Of a stretch of DNA of 64,000 nucleotides, positions 1-11,631 are shown one piece after another. A program made the translations under genes and the position numbers. The DNA is from Vitellaria paradoxa (Eukaryota; Streptophyta; Magnoliopsida; Ericales; Sapotaceae). Location: NCBI GenBank assembly GCA_019916065.1, contig CM034241.1, positions 558,001 to 622,000 on the forward strand, given 5' to 3'. Positions within the stretch are counted from its first letter, which is position 1. Each line of letters starts with the position of its first letter. A model generated the notes under the pieces. The model was not told where the DNA came from and did not search any database. It was given only the letters and a program-made list of their open reading frames with translations.

Positions 1-892
1 TTCAATGGTTTTAATTTATTTTAATTAAAATTAATTTTAAAGTAAAATAAAATTAAAAAAATTTGATTATAATACCATTAATGTAAAATATAAAAATTTA
101 TATTTTATTAAAATACGAACCGTTGATCTTACAGTTCAGTCCGGAGGAGGAATTGAAAAGGTTTCCTGGAATTTGTCAAACGAAGAGACATTGACGGGGT
201 TTGGTTAAACGTCGCTACAATAAAAACTGGGCCCAAAGCCCAAATTTTTTGTACAAGCACTTTACGCGTGCCGGAGCCAGTGCAATCCATGTAACAATTT
301 TTGACGATTATATATATATATATACATATTCACTTTCTCCACTTTAGAGGATTTTACTCTAAGTGGATGCAGTTGCTTTCCATGCTTGCTTGATTGATTG
401 ATTGATTGAAGAAAGAGAAAACCATGGAAAATTTACGGGTTTGCTCCAGATTTTGGATAGATCCGGAAACTACTTTTGGGTTTTGGCTTCGGCCGGGCGG
501 TTGCAACTGAACGGGGCGCGCGTGTCACCCCCATGCTTTTGTCTCTTTCCCTCTTCTCTCGCTCTCCCCACATTCAATAACCATCCATTACTACTGGCCA
601 ACGTCCCCCTCTCCTTTAAGACTTCTTTTCTCTCTTTACTCATTAATAACAAGTTGTTAGGGGTTGAGACTTATCGGGGCTCTGGAACCCCCCCCCCCCC
701 CCCAAAAAAAAAAAAATCCACCCATCCAAATTCTGCCACAAATTGATGGATCTCTACTAGCTACTTCCATCCCATGATAACTGGTCAACTCAAGAAAGCA
801 CCTTATCAAGTTAATTCCACACGCATCTAATTTATATATATATATATATATATTGGAAGCAATCTGTTTTGATTTGATTTGATTTGTGGTGG
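1..892. other. Intergenic DNA and 5' flank of the LEA_2 gene
   Basis: No credible gene is visible. The stretch contains an AT-rich part, a TA microsatellite near 308-325, a C-run joined to an A-run near 688-716 and a second TA microsatellite near 834-853. The last one lies about 40 bases before the ATG of the next gene. The open frames at 402-746 and 657-956 run through these homopolymers, have no recognisable domain and were not accepted as genes. The CT-rich leader-like stretch at 540-640 could be part of the promoter or 5' leader; this is inference. Confidence 0.5.
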
Positions 893-1561
893 ATGGATGT
901 TGAATCACCTGCAGCATCTTCCAAGAAGGGGAAATCATCAATGGGACCAACAACAACTCCTTCTGCTCCTCCTCCTCTTGATAAGCGCAGAAGAAGAAGA
1001 AGGAGGAATATTTGTTTGGCGGTGAGTGCCGTCCTACTGGCGATACTTGTATTATTGCTGATATTGGGCCTTGTCTACTTTAAAGCCAAACAGCCGGTAA
1101 CTACCGTCAATTCGGTTGCTCTCAAAGATCTCGACTTCTCACTGGACATTCCCAAGGTGGCACTCCACTTGAATCTCACCCTTGACGTCCATATCTCCGT
1201 CAAGAACCCCAACAGGGTGGGATTCAAGTACACCAACACCACCGCCTACGTCAAATACCGCGGCCAAGTCGTCGGCGAAGCGCCCCTCCAGGCCGGCGAG
1301 ATCTCTGCCCGGCAGACCCTCCCCATGAATCTCACCCTCACCATACTGGTCGACCGTTTGCTTTCCAATTCCCAGCTCTATTCTGACGTCATCTCCTCAG
1401 GTAAGTTATCCCTCGCCACCACCACCAGGGTTCCCGGAAAAGTTCGCATCTTGAACATTTTCAATATTCACGTTGTTTCTCACACCACCTGCGACGTGAC
1501 CGTTGATGTCATTCAGAGAAAAGTAGTCAACCAGACCTGTCGATATAAGGCTAAATTATAG
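893..1561 (+). CDS. LEA_2 / NDR1-HIN1-like (NHL) membrane protein
   Basis: Single-exon gene for a 222-residue protein. The start is the ATG at 893; the open frame also extends to a TTG at 884, which I do not accept as the start. Residues 1-30 are polar and proline-rich, followed by a basic run (KRRRRRRR, 31-38) and one strongly hydrophobic segment at about 40-63. This is the topology of signal-anchored NHL proteins, with a short cytosolic N-terminus and the rest outside. Residues about 95-205 fit the LEA_2 domain: alternating hydrophobic strands, the conserved NPN motif (NPNRVGFKY, 105-113) and several N-glycosylation sequons. Family members sit at the plasma membrane or plasmodesmata and are linked to pathogen and abiotic stress responses. 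The exact role of this copy is unknown. The coding part is much more GC-rich than its flanks, usual for intronless plant genes. Confidence 0.9.
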   Translation: MDVESPAASSKKGKSSMGPTTTPSAPPPLDKRRRRRRRNICLAVSAVLLAILVLLLILGLVYFKAKQPVTTVNSVALKDLDFSLDIPKVALHLNLTLDVHISVKNPNRVGFKYTNTTAYVKYRGQVVGEAPLQAGEISARQTLPMNLTLTILVDRLLSNSQLYSDVISSGKLSLATTTRVPGKVRILNIFNIHVVSHTTCDVTVDVIQRKVVNQTCRYKAKL

Positions 1562-2545
1562 ATATATATATATATACACACACACACGACAATAATTGGG
1601 ACCCGTGAACGATATATAGAGCAAGAAAAGGCAAAAATCTGGATGGATTGAAGCAGTTTGTTTTGTTTGATTCGTATATTGCTGGTAGGTCATCTCGTAG
1701 CATAGGTGAACTCTCTGTTTACGTAGTTGTCTTTTCTCTCGTTATTTAGCATGATGATGACTATATATGTATATATAAAATAAAATATTTTGGGGTTTGA
1801 TTAGTTATTTACATTTTGTTGATATTCTTTTGTGTATGGATGGATGATAGTTGCATGGACGCATCTGAGGTTGTGTTTGGCACAGGAGATCACTGTTAAA
1901 GAAAAATGTTCTTAAATAGTAAGAGGATGATGAAAAACAAGACTCTCCTCATTGTCCTGAATTGTTTGCTAGTGAATACTAATACTGATCCTGTTTAAGT
2001 AGAAAAGCATTTTTGAAGCAATTAGGGATAGCTAAGTTTTCTCGGCCGGCGCCCATGTCATATCCATGATCATGCATATGGCACGAATGACTAATATTTC
2101 AACATTTGGGGATGGAAACATATTTATTTTATATGTATGAGACAGAGAGAGAGAGACCTTAGTTCTAGCATTAGAGACAGGGACCGGACATCGCATTCTT
2201 TCCATGATAGAAGAGAATGTTTTATTTCAAGCGGCGAGCCATTTAATTGTAATGCAATTCTTTGGAGTTTCAGGGGACTGCTGTGGACCACTGCAAGTGC
2301 AGGAGTTATAATGAAAAAATAAATGATTGAAATTTATTCACATTTTAATAACACGTAATCTTTGACATTTCACATGAATTATGTTTCAATCAAATTTTTT
2401 AAATTTTTATTTTTTTTTAAAATAACCGTTTATAAATTCACTTAAATCCAATTCTCTGCTAGTAATTTAACCGTGCTGCAGTTTTTACATTAATTTCACC
2501 AAAACTCTCTCTCTCTCTCTCTCTCTCCTCCTGTCTAAAATAGAT
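1562..2545. other. 3' flank of the LEA_2 gene, with a MITE relic
   Basis: No gene is supported. TA and CA microsatellites lie just after the stop codon (1561-1590). The part at about 2230-2500 shares words with the intact MITE that follows it at 2546, for example the stretch around 2370-2400 compared with 2660-2700, and is probably a more decayed relative. A CT microsatellite lies at 2503-2527. The open frame 2137-2322 overlaps this relic and is rejected. Confidence 0.4.
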
Positions 2546-2841
2546 GGGTTCAGGGGCTGCAGTAGAAAAATCTACTGTAGGGGCTGTAGTGGGTAAATTA
2601 ACGGGGTTGCAGTGAGTAAATCAACGATCAGGATGTGATTGCATTAAAATAAGATGTGTCTTTTCATATTTTTCATTAATTATGTTCTAATCAAATTTTG
2701 TCTGACTTTTATTTTTATTTTGAATTTAATTTTATTACAATAAAATAAGACCATTAAATTTAATACTATCACATCTTGACCATCAATTTACTCACTACAG
2801 CCTCTATAGTAAATTTTTTCTTTGCAGCCCTCCTGGGACCC
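2546..2841. mobile_element. Mutator-like MITE with long inverted ends
   Basis: A 296-bp element whose two ends are inverted copies of each other over roughly 60 bases. The left end runs GGGTTCAGGGGCTGCAG and onward; the right end read on the minus strand runs GGGTCCCAGGAGGGCTGC and onward. Both continue into a shared core with GGCTGTAGTG and GTAAATT. The flanking nine bases, AAAATAGAT on the left and AAAACAGAG on the right, look like a diverged target duplication. Long inverted repeats with a nine-base duplication are typical of Mutator-type non-autonomous elements. It has no coding capacity. The superfamily assignment is inference. Confidence 0.65.
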
Positions 2842-3766
2842 AAAACAGAGAGGTGGTTTCATAAACACCCTGATATGATATATATACATATTGGCACCGT
2901 ACACACGCGCACCACTACGACATGATATGTACATATTGTATATATTAGCTCGCGCACACGAGGCATTAGATCATTTGTGGTAATTAAGATACTGCTCAAA
3001 TATTACAATATGCTTCTTAGGTATGGTGAGTGATTCGCATTTAGTTGCTGTGTGTGTTTTCTTATGCACGGTCTATGCTTTTTTTTAGTTACATTACTTT
3101 GCAAGGGCATTTCCAAAATTTTCATTAATGGGCATTCGGCAACAAGTATCTAATAATAGGACAACGGGTTAGGTAGAAAATAAATTATGTTATTTTTAGT
3201 AAGAGACAAAATTACTTTCAAATAATAAATCAATTAATATAATTTTCACAGTTTAATAGTTAATTGGTTCTTTTAGCAGTACCTAAAATTTATTAAAAAT
3301 ATCTTGCGTTATTAAAAAAAATATTATTAAATTTTTACTGTTTATAAAAATTATTGTGTTATATGTTATATTTCTTGATATTATATATAAAAATATTCAG
3401 TAATGTAGTGGAAAAATGTACTTTATTTCATAAAAAATATTTAACTTTGATTCTTGTAAATTTCATTTATATTGAAAAATTTTGAAAATTTTTAAGTTAA
3501 CTTTAATTTTTTTAATAAGGATAAAATATTCTAATTTTGAATTAATTTAATTTTTTAATAAAATTAAAATATTAAAAATATTTTGATAATTTTAAATTCA
3601 AAATCGAGGGAAGTCACTTGTCCCTCTTTTGTCAAGGTAGGTCTGCCCTTGCAGTCAATACTACCAACCAGTCCAATATTATTATATACAAAGAAAATCG
3701 CAACTCATCATAATATTTTATTGATATAAAAACATGTTGCGTGGACTTCAAATTAATTTAACAATT

Positions 3767-3899
3767 CAAGTAAATTTAGGCAAATAAATAAACAAAAAAA
3801 AGTCAAAATTTATGTAATTTGACAATAACAATACAAGTAAATTTAGGCAAATAAATAGACAAAAAAAGTCAAAATTTATGTAATTTGACAACATGTTTA
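3767..3899. repeat. 67-bp tandem duplication, two copies
   Basis: The sequence from 3767 to 3833, beginning CAAGTAAATTTAGGCAAATA, is repeated directly at 3834-3899. The copies differ by only a few bases in the A-run and at one A/G change, so the duplication is fairly recent. It is non-coding. Confidence 0.85.
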
Positions 3900-6784
3900 C
3901 TAATATAGGCAAAATATGTTGTGTTTTTTTACTATAAATCTCAAACAATAGAGTAAAGATTAGAGAAGGTCTCTATATAAACCTTTTTCATCTTACTTTT
4001 TATTTATATCGCAATTCAAACATTTAAAAATCTCTAATTTAAACTTTAAATTATGAATACAACAAGTCTCCTTTACATAAAAATAAGAAACATATGTATA
4101 AAATTGATTTAGGAGCAATTATAAAAAAAAAAAAATTTGGAATTAGTCACTTGTTGGGACAAACTTTCTAACGAGCAACTCAGCAACTTTATCTACTCTT
4201 TGTAATTCTTAGCGATCTTCTTACAAGATTTTAGACACGATGTACTTGTCAATCTCTATTTTTCCAAATGCGTGCCAGTAAAGTCTGAACAAACTCCACA
4301 ACGAAATGCACTATTGTACCATACCATTAAAAAAATCATAACTCTAACCAACAGTTGCAACATCATATGATTTTTTTTTTTACTGTAACTAATATTTTAA
4401 TTATTTCAAACCAGTTTAACTGTATAATTAAGCAATATTTTTCCAAAGGTGGACCATTAAACAAAATGAAAGTTCACAGGTTTTGAAATACACCATATAT
4501 CCCTCTTCTGTATCAATCCCTTCAATGTTCTAAGATTCCTGCATCGAAAAACTGTCAATCTTTGATAAAGCTTTGATGATAACCAAACTAAACGTGAAAT
4601 ACAATTTTAACTTGTTATATTATAATGACTGAACATATTTACAGTTCTCTGTTAACTTTTCTCACTCTGTAATAGTTTAGAATGACTTTTTTTTTTTTTT
4701 GGGTGGAGTCTCAGAATTGCTATAATACCATTTAACCACAGTAAATTTTCTGTTGCAAAAAAAAAAGGTGAGAGTTTTGCTTGTTGGAAGTAAGATCTCA
4801 CGGGAAATTGCAAAGACCTTCATAGAAAACTTATGGGTATCTCGTAGCAGCTTATTTCCATAAGTGATGATTTTGTAGTTTTTAAAACTGGATTCGAAAA
4901 TCTTATGTATATGAAATTTCACACCCTATATATTATGAGATATCTATAAGGTATCCAATAAATAGAAGCGCATAAAGTTTTACAAATCAATAGATTCTAA
5001 TTTTTTTCTTTTTCATTCTTAGCCAATAATTATTCATTCTATATGCGTTGGTAGTTCGAAAGAGTTTGGATCGTGTGTTGTAAATTCTTCTACTGAGAAT
5101 TCGATCGATTTTCAAGAATTTAAAGATTATATGTATGTATTAGGATTGATTCATCGAGGATTCAAGAAAAAAAAATTAACAATATAAACCCATAGACTTA
5201 AAACTACTATGAAGTTGAGTTTTTATAATCAAGATTGCATTTATAGTATGGGACAAGATTTTTTTTTTTTCCAATTTAGATTTTCTTCGTTAAAATTTAA
5301 TGTCTCTTTTACTTTCATATTATTATTATTATTATTATTATTTGCGATTGATTAAGTGATTAATTGGGATACTCGGTGTTTGAATTTCCAAATTCAAACA
5401 CTCTTACTCGACTTCATTATCTTCATTTACACTTCTCATTATGTAGAGCTTTAAAAAATAGACAGCTCTAGCAAGATTCATATATTGGCATTAATAAACC
5501 CATATTATCAGCAACTGAGGTACAATTAGAAGCAATGTATGCTGGAATAAAGCGCTAGCCATCGACTGGAACGAACCTCATCGATTCATCAACTATTGAG
5601 AGACAAAAGCGTCTTTCAAAACTAACAACAGTAGGTTCAAGAATTGAATTTGCTCCAACATCAACTACATCAGACAAACAGAGACATTTTCAAACTTGGC
5701 AATATCAATCCTCAACTCTGTTCGCTCTGTTTATTCTAATTTATCGCCAAACACTTTATGTCTGTCTTCTAGAATAATGGAAATACCCCAATTTTGTTAC
5801 ATTTCATCTGCAGGATTACAGAGCGTGGAATCAGGATCAACTGCAAATCCCATCATCTCCATGCCACCAGCCTACCTCTCTTTACACAACATCGAGAATA
5901 GGAAGCAACACCCTGGCATTTTGGGTTGAACAAGACACTGTCAACCAAGGAACTTTAGTTTGAGATTTCCTAATAGCTTCCAACACAGACTGGATGTGTT
6001 TTCTTCAGTTTGAGATTGGGGAAGCAGACCATTTTTTTATCCTGGTAATGCTATTTCTGGCTGCAATGATGGAGTGTTACTGAGAATTTTTGGAACTTGT
6101 CTTATTCTTTGCCTTGGCCACCTTCAAAGGATGCAATTTTCAAGAAAAGATGACTCTCCAAGTAAAGGGCTGAAGGGTCATGGTTAGCTGCACCAAAAAA
6201 AAAAAAAAAAAAAACAGAAAAAGAAAAAATGATGATGATGAATTATAACAAACATTTAACACGGAACATTTTGTAATGAGGAAACTGGGCATACCAGTTT
6301 TTCAAATTTATACTTTGGTAGTAGATGGCAGTCAACTTCATACAAGCACCGTGCAAATTCTGCTTCCTTCTTTCAGCAGCACTTCACCAGACACTTCGGC
6401 TTCTTTGGCAAAGGTGCGGGTGCGGGTGCAGCCATAGTATCATTTCATATGAAAAATATATATATATACATATATATATGAAGCAAAGCACAGGAACCAT
6501 CATAAGTAAAGGAAATACTAATCTCCACGATGAAAAACTATAAATATGAGAATGAAGTTTTCAAAACCCGCTGGCAACAAATTTCCCCTTTGCAGTGTTC
6601 AATTACCTCATCAGAACACTCATTAAAATAATTGCATGGCAGCTGCATCAACTCCCTACAGAGCATCCTTCATTCTCAACTGCAAAGAAACAACTAAAAG
6701 CCTTTTCCCAACTACTTAATGTCAGCTATATATCATCATTAGTCATTACTGTGTTCTTTTTCTTCAGCACATTGGAGGCCAAAT

Positions 6785-6870
6785 GCTGGGGCAGGGTATG
6801 AGTAAAATCCAGGCTTGAGACGTAGGCGGGGGAGCTCTTTCTACTAGGCTATCTGTCCCCTCTCTTTCTT
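6785..6870 (-). repeat. Possible tRNA-derived SINE head, degenerate
   Basis: Read on the minus strand, 6855-6835 contains TAGCCTAGTAGA, which fits a Pol III A box (TRGYNNARNNG). About 30 bases further there is GCCTGGATTTTACTC, a poor match to a B box. Spacing and order suit the tRNA-derived head of a plant SINE, but no A-tail or target duplication was found. It could be chance. Confidence 0.25.
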
Positions 6871-7500
6871 TTTATTCTGTTCTATCAAGGGCTATTCCCT
6901 ACAAAAATAACCTAGATGCAATAGTATTCACCATTGCTAATGGTTGAGCAAAAGACTTTCATATGACCACCATCATAGTTCCATTGTATCACCCTCACAT
7001 GATGCAGATAGCAAAAATTGTGATTACTTGTCCAATTTCTTCATCATGCCACCAAAATCCAAAAACATTTCTGCTAATAGAACATTTGGCTATACAAATT
7101 TGGATTTGTAAAATGAATTGAAAGGGAAGCACATAACTGAAATAAGGAAGAGTAAAAATGAGAGAGAGAGTTCTGCATGCTGAGATTCACACATTGTTTT
7201 GCTTGAAAGAAACAACAATACTACTTTCCGAATTTAATTCAAGTCAAAATATTATACAATGTTATTCATATGGTATAAGATTGGTCAGAGAGAATAGTTT
7301 CTACCACCATAACAAATTCTCTCAAAATCATGAGCACACACCCCAAGGGCAAACATGTTAATGTTTCAAAATATGGGGCGTGCAAGAATAATACCAATGA
7401 CAACAATAACAGTAAACGGTACAGCTATCAAAATCAAACCATCTTTAGATCACAAAAGAGTCCTTCATGTCAGTACTTAATGCTTCTGTGCAACCCAGGA

Positions 7501-8214
7501 TCAGAATTCAAGCTTTCTGCATAAACCCGGATCAATGTTCCTTACTTTTCTTGCGGCCTTCACAGGAGCACCAGGGCAGGTTTCAGCGATCCCACTTAGA
7601 CGAGTTGCAGAATTAGGGGTCTTAAACCCATCAGAACCAAGGAGCTCCTCAGTCTGCCTTGAAACAATAGCTTCAAAAAGAGTATCATACACAGCTTCCA
7701 ATAATATTTCATCATCTGAGATAGTTTCATCATCGGTTTCACGATTTGCATCCAAAACAAAATCGCCAGAAGAATCAAAAGTAAGCTCCCGAGCAACGCT
7801 CCTTCGCGATTCTTTCATATATTTCTTACCATGGGGAGCCAAAATGAGCTCATCTGGACCAGGAGCAAATGGGTCAAAAACACCTTCTATCGGGGTACGA
7901 GGGCTACCATTGATAGAAGCATACAAGTTACCACTCCGATGAGAATCAAAGCAGATACCCTTCTGAGGTGAATGACCCAATGTTAGGGGGGGTGTAGAAT
8001 CAAGGAGATAGCCCCCAGTCTCTTCTCTATTTGAATCAGGAGTGATAGGCTCTAGAGAAGCTGTTCGGTCAGCAGTCAACACGGATGGTGAGGGCAGCCC
8101 CGCAACGATATTCTTAGCTTCCACAGCAACATAATTATCATCCAATTTCTTCGTGGATTTCTGAGAGGAATTTTCCACTTTATTCGGTTGCTCCACACTG
8201 ACTTCAGTATCCAT
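7501..8214 (-). CDS. Conserved plant protein of unknown function with cyclin-docking-like motifs
   Basis: One uninterrupted coding exon for 237 residues; ATG at 8214, TGA at 7501. I do not recognise a named family. The protein is acidic and appears mostly disordered. It has repeated proline-directed phosphorylation sites: SP at 42-43, 82-83 and 104-105; TP at 58-59, 74-75, 107-108 and 199-200. The most conserved-looking block is SPRTPIEGVFDPFAPGPDEL (104-123). A second block, DDEILLEAVYDTLFEAI (167-183), looks like an amphipathic helix. Two RxLxF motifs, RELTF (142-146) and RKLEF (the last five residues), match cyclin-docking (Cy) motifs. Together with the SP/TP sites they suggest a CDK substrate or cell-cycle regulator; this is inference only. 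A 5'-leader intron is likely upstream. Confidence 0.8.
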   Translation of the reverse strand: MDTEVSVEQPNKVENSSQKSTKKLDDNYVAVEAKNIVAGLPSPSVLTADRTASLEPITPDSNREETGGYLLDSTPPLTLGHSPQKGICFDSHRSGNLYASINGSPRTPIEGVFDPFAPGPDELILAPHGKKYMKESRRSVARELTFDSSGDFVLDANRETDDETISDDEILLEAVYDTLFEAIVSRQTEELLGSDGFKTPNSATRLSGIAETCPGAPVKAARKVRNIDPGLCRKLEF

Positions 8215-8244
8215 TAGCTCGGAGAATTGCTGAGGAAACAGAAT

Positions 8245-8683
8245 CTGTAACGCATGACGAACGGGGAAGAAGAAATTAGGGATTTTATCAGCTAATTTCC
8301 TGCTTTCAATTGTTGGTTATAGAAAGAACTTAAAAACAAGGGGATATAATAAGAATCAATCGCAAACCAAAGTATCCTGTAACTTTCCAAGAAATTAAAA
8401 CCTAGCACAGAAGAAGCACCCCCCCCCCCAAAAAAAATTATAATGTGAACCCTAATCGGAAACATAAAATCCAATTGATAAATTGCAACGGCCCGAATAA
8501 AAATTACCCTAAAAAAAAAATTCAAATTTTATACATAATATTACATTAGAAACATCTACACGTACAGAGAGATCCAACAGAAACAAAATGCATCTAGCAA
8601 TTGGGAGGTGGAGCAGGAGCTCTGCGTACTGTTCTTAAATAAATAAATTTAAACACAAATTAATTGAACGGAAAAATACTCAC
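8245..8683 (-). other. Probable 5'-UTR intron of the 7501-8214 gene
   Basis: On the minus strand a strong donor (AAAA|GTGAGTA, first intron base 8683) lies at the end of a moderately GC-rich leader at about 8684-8850. An acceptor (TTACAG, last intron base 8245) lies 31 bases before the ATG. The interval between them is AT-rich and intron-like. A C-run joined to an A-run lies at about 8420-8437. Not confirmed by any transcript. Confidence 0.55.
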
Positions 8684-9040
8684 TTTTGGGAAAGAATCTG
8701 CAAAGAAGCAAAAATCAACAGCAGCAGTAGCCCGCGGCGGCAGAAGAACAGAACAGGGACAAGTAAGATACAATGGCACCTTCCGGTAAGTAGTAAACTG
8801 AAGAGATAAATCTCTTCGCGGTCTATCTGCTGTAATATGTGTTTTCGTAAGGGGGCGTTTGGGTAAAAAGTTAAAAACCAAGAGGTTTCCCTTTAGTAAA
8901 TTAGTTTTTAATTTAATTTTTTTATTACAATTAAATTTGAGGAGTTATTATAATAAATTTTAATATTTTTTAATAAATTTTTAATTTAAACACACTAAAA
9001 GGGTAGTTTTATAGATATTTTGAAGGCTTATTTGGAGATA

Positions 9041-9180
9041 TGAGTCCGTTTGAAGTTAAAATAAAATTCTATAAATTTTTACAAATACGAATTACGAGAT
9101 AATAAATTTAAATTCTTCACTCATTACATAAAATACAAAATATTAATTTTTATAATTTTATACAACTCCAAACACGAAGA
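9041..9180. repeat. Small dispersed repeat, copy A
   Basis: About 140 bp that is homologous, in the opposite orientation, to 27405-27540. The shared core includes TAAATTTATTATCTCGTAAT and its neighbours over more than 100 bp. Ends are weakly inverted (GTTTGAAGTT at the left; GTTTGGAGTT at the right, read on the minus strand), so this is probably another small MITE family. No clean target duplication was found. Confidence 0.55.
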
Positions 9181-9715
9181 TACTTCCACGCTCTGAAATC
9201 GAATGGACCTAATTAAACTATAGAGCCAATTAAAGGACAAGTCCAAGCAAAGAGGTAAACAGGGCAGATTGGGGAAAATGTCCTCTTTTCCTTCTCCCCC
9301 CAGGCTAAATTTGAGATTTTATGTATTGAAATAAATTTATTTATTAAATTTAAATAATTTTATATAATTTTTATTGAATATATTTTAAATTAGAAAATGT
9401 TATATTAACTTATATTTTTATGTAATATTTTTAAGCAATACCAATTAATATATAAGTGAACGTATGCGAGTAGAAGGTGAGGATAAACGTTTTTGTCCCA
9501 ACAAATAGTATCCCTGTATGCTCTTCAAGTCGGGACAGGTAATGCACTGACTGTACCCAAGTTAATTTTGCCATCTTTTATCCTCAGTGGAAAACTCCAA
9601 CGGGTGGTTTGGAATTTAATAAAATTTTATAAATTTTTTATTTATTGTACAGATTATAAGATTATAATCTTTAAAATTTTATATTAACTTTTATAATTTC
9701 AAACCCTTTCCTAAA

Positions 9716-9738
<23 letters not shown>

Positions 9739-9746
<8 letters not shown>

Positions 9747-9904
9747 GTGCATTTAAAGTGATAAAAAATAAAATAAAATAAGATAAAGTAAAATAAGTCG
9801 TGGGTTTACCAATCGTATAGTGAGATAAAAAGTGAATAATTTTTAAAATTTTTTAGTATTTTTCATTATTTTTAAAATTTTTTGTCACCCCAAACATAGT
9901 TATA
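9739..9904. repeat. MITE-family fragment (GTGAGATAAAAAGTGAATAA type)
   Basis: Contains GTGAGATAAAAAGTGAATAA followed by a T/A-rich part and a terminal TTTGTCACCCCAAACA. This matches the complete element at 55988-56146. The left end is lost in a TA microsatellite at 9719-9744. Confidence 0.5.
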
Positions 9905-9905
9905 A

Positions 9906-10018
9906 TGGTGTTTGGATCTTAAAAAAATTATCAAAAAAATATATATTTGACCAACTTTTTCGTGAAGTGTCATTTTTACACTAATTGTAATTTTTTTTTT
10001 TTTTTGACAAACCAAACA
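9906..10018. mobile_element. 113-bp PIF/Harbinger-like MITE
   Basis: The left end TGGTGTTTGG pairs with a right end that reads TTATGTTTGG or TGTTTGG on the minus strand. TAA flanks the element on both sides (9903-9905 and 10019-10021). A three-base TAA/TTA duplication with GGTGTTTGG-like ends is typical of Tourist/PIF-Harbinger MITEs. Non-coding. Confidence 0.6.
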
Positions 10019-10111
10019 TAATAATAATGAAAAAATGGGGAGAGACTGACATAATTTTTTTATGTCAATTTGATGACAATGAAGTTAGGAAACATTGGAT
10101 TAAAAAATTTA

Positions 10112-10426
10112 GGTGGTATTTGGTTTACTTTTCTATTTTTTATTTTTTGTTTTTGTTTTATGTGTTAAAAATCTCAAAACGAGAGAATAGAAAATATTTT
10201 ACTCTCCTTGTTTTGAGATTTTCTTTATTTTTTGTTAAAAACTCTTAAAATGACTTTTTATCATTTCATATGTAAACTCATTTTCAGTTTTCGAAAACAA
10301 AATTTAAAAACACAGGTAACCAAATGAATTTTGAACTATTTTCTTTATTTTCAAAAGTATAAAATGAAAAATAAGTTTAAAATAGAAAACAAAAAAACAA
10401 AAATAAAAAAAAAAACTAAATCACCC
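10112..10426 (+). mobile_element. MITE, member of an inverted pair (left)
   Basis: About 315 bp with the left end GGTGGTATTTGGTTT and the right end reading GGGTGATTTAGTTT on the minus strand. It is flanked by TTA at the left and TCA at the right, so the duplication has one mismatch. The interior is homologous to 10909-11249 in the opposite orientation, with the words CTTATTTTTCATTTTATA and AATAAAGAAAA shared across strands. The 73-residue open frame at 10027-10248 crosses its end and is not a gene. Confidence 0.5.
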
Positions 10427-10908
10427 TCAACTATTTAAATACATTCATTTTTTTTTTTTTTTTTTTTTGACAATTGGACCAATCCAACGATTCTCCATTA
10501 CAAATCACCAAACTAATATAAAAATTATGTTGGACTCTCCAAATCGTAATTACGGTAGCTAAGCAAATAAGGAGGAGGGATGTGCTACAGACTAGTTCAA
10601 CCAACCACACAACCAAAATAATCTCATTATTGAGTGTTTGGAAGGTCAAACTAAAATTTGCTACCAGAATATGTTGGACGAGGTTAAATGACCTGTTTTA
10701 ATGGTTTTGGTCAAAAAAAATCGTCAAAAAATTAATAGAAAACTTACAAAATTTGGTAAAAGTGAATAAAAATGTGTGAAATTTAAATTTTAAAAATAAA
10801 CGAAGTGAAAATAAAAATAATCAAAAATTTATAAAAATTAATAAATTTTATAACTTTTTATAAGATTCAACCATCCAAACAAAATGTAAGAGAATTTGCA
10901 ATTTCTAA

Positions 10909-11249
10909 GGTGTCATTTGCTAATACTTGTTTTGAACTTATTTTTCATTTTATATTTTTAAAAATAAAGAAAACAGCTCAAAATAAAATTTAAAGAAAAT
11001 ACAAGTGATCAAATGTGTTTTCAAATTTATTTTAGAAAGTAAAAAATAAATTTACATATAAAATGTAAAATGGTAAAAATTTATTCTGAACGTTTTTAAC
11101 CAAAAATAAGAAAAATCTCGAAATATGAAAAATAAAAAATGACAAATTAAATATTTTTTTATTTTTCTTATTTTTAAATTTTTAAAATATAAAACACCTA
11201 AAAACAAAAAATATAAAATTAAAAATTAAAATACAAATCAAATGTTGCC
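10909..11249 (-). mobile_element. MITE, member of an inverted pair (right)
   Basis: 341 bp from GGTGTCATTTG to CAAATGTTGCC, with a perfect TAA on each side (10906-10908 and 11250-11252). Homologous to 10112-10426 but inverted. Non-coding and AT-rich. Confidence 0.6.
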
Positions 11250-11631
11250 TAAACGTTTGGCCATCTAATACAAACATCTAAAAGTCAAAGCCATAAAAAG
11301 TTGTCATCGACACCAAGGATGATGGCAGTTATGTCCTTTGAGTTGGAATTTGCAGACTGCTGATATGAAAATCCTTAGAGCAAAAGGCAGGCAAACAATT
11401 TTGTTCAATTTGACGGCACTGTTTGAAAAGTCAGTGAGCTTTTTCACTTCTAGTTATTTATTTTTTTTTATTTTTTAAAATTAAAATTATTTTTTCCTGT
11501 TTTAAATATAAATATGTCAAATAAATTCAAAATTAAAAAAAAGTAAAAAATTAAACTTTGTCTTTTTTCTAAAAGTTAAAAAAAAAAAGTAACTTTTTAA
11601 CTTTTGAGAAGTTCAAAAATCAAAATGGTAG

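Larger units (their letters stand above)
2842..7500. other. AT-rich intergenic region
   Basis: No supported gene. It contains a 67-bp tandem duplication (3767-3899), long A or T runs (near 4121, 4686, 5250 and 6190) and a TTA-type microsatellite at 5320-5342. A degenerate tRNA-related SINE candidate lies near 6790-6865. The interval 5500-6200 is less AT-rich than its surroundings and could be an old gene relic or a long 3' leader of the minus-strand gene at 7501. I found no frame with a recognisable product there, and the 77-residue open frame at 5696-5929 is not convincing. Confidence 0.4.

Noticed and set aside
402..746. 114-residue open frame on the plus strand
   Set aside because: It ends in translated homopolymers (proline and lysine runs), has no domain, and lies in the promoter region of the LEA_2 gene.
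884..892. TTG start for the LEA_2 protein
   Set aside because: An ATG nine bases later gives a normal N-terminus; plant genes rarely use TTG.
5696..5929. 77-residue open frame in a GC-richer interval
   Set aside because: No recognisable motif, no splice partners, and composition fits a relic rather than a gene.
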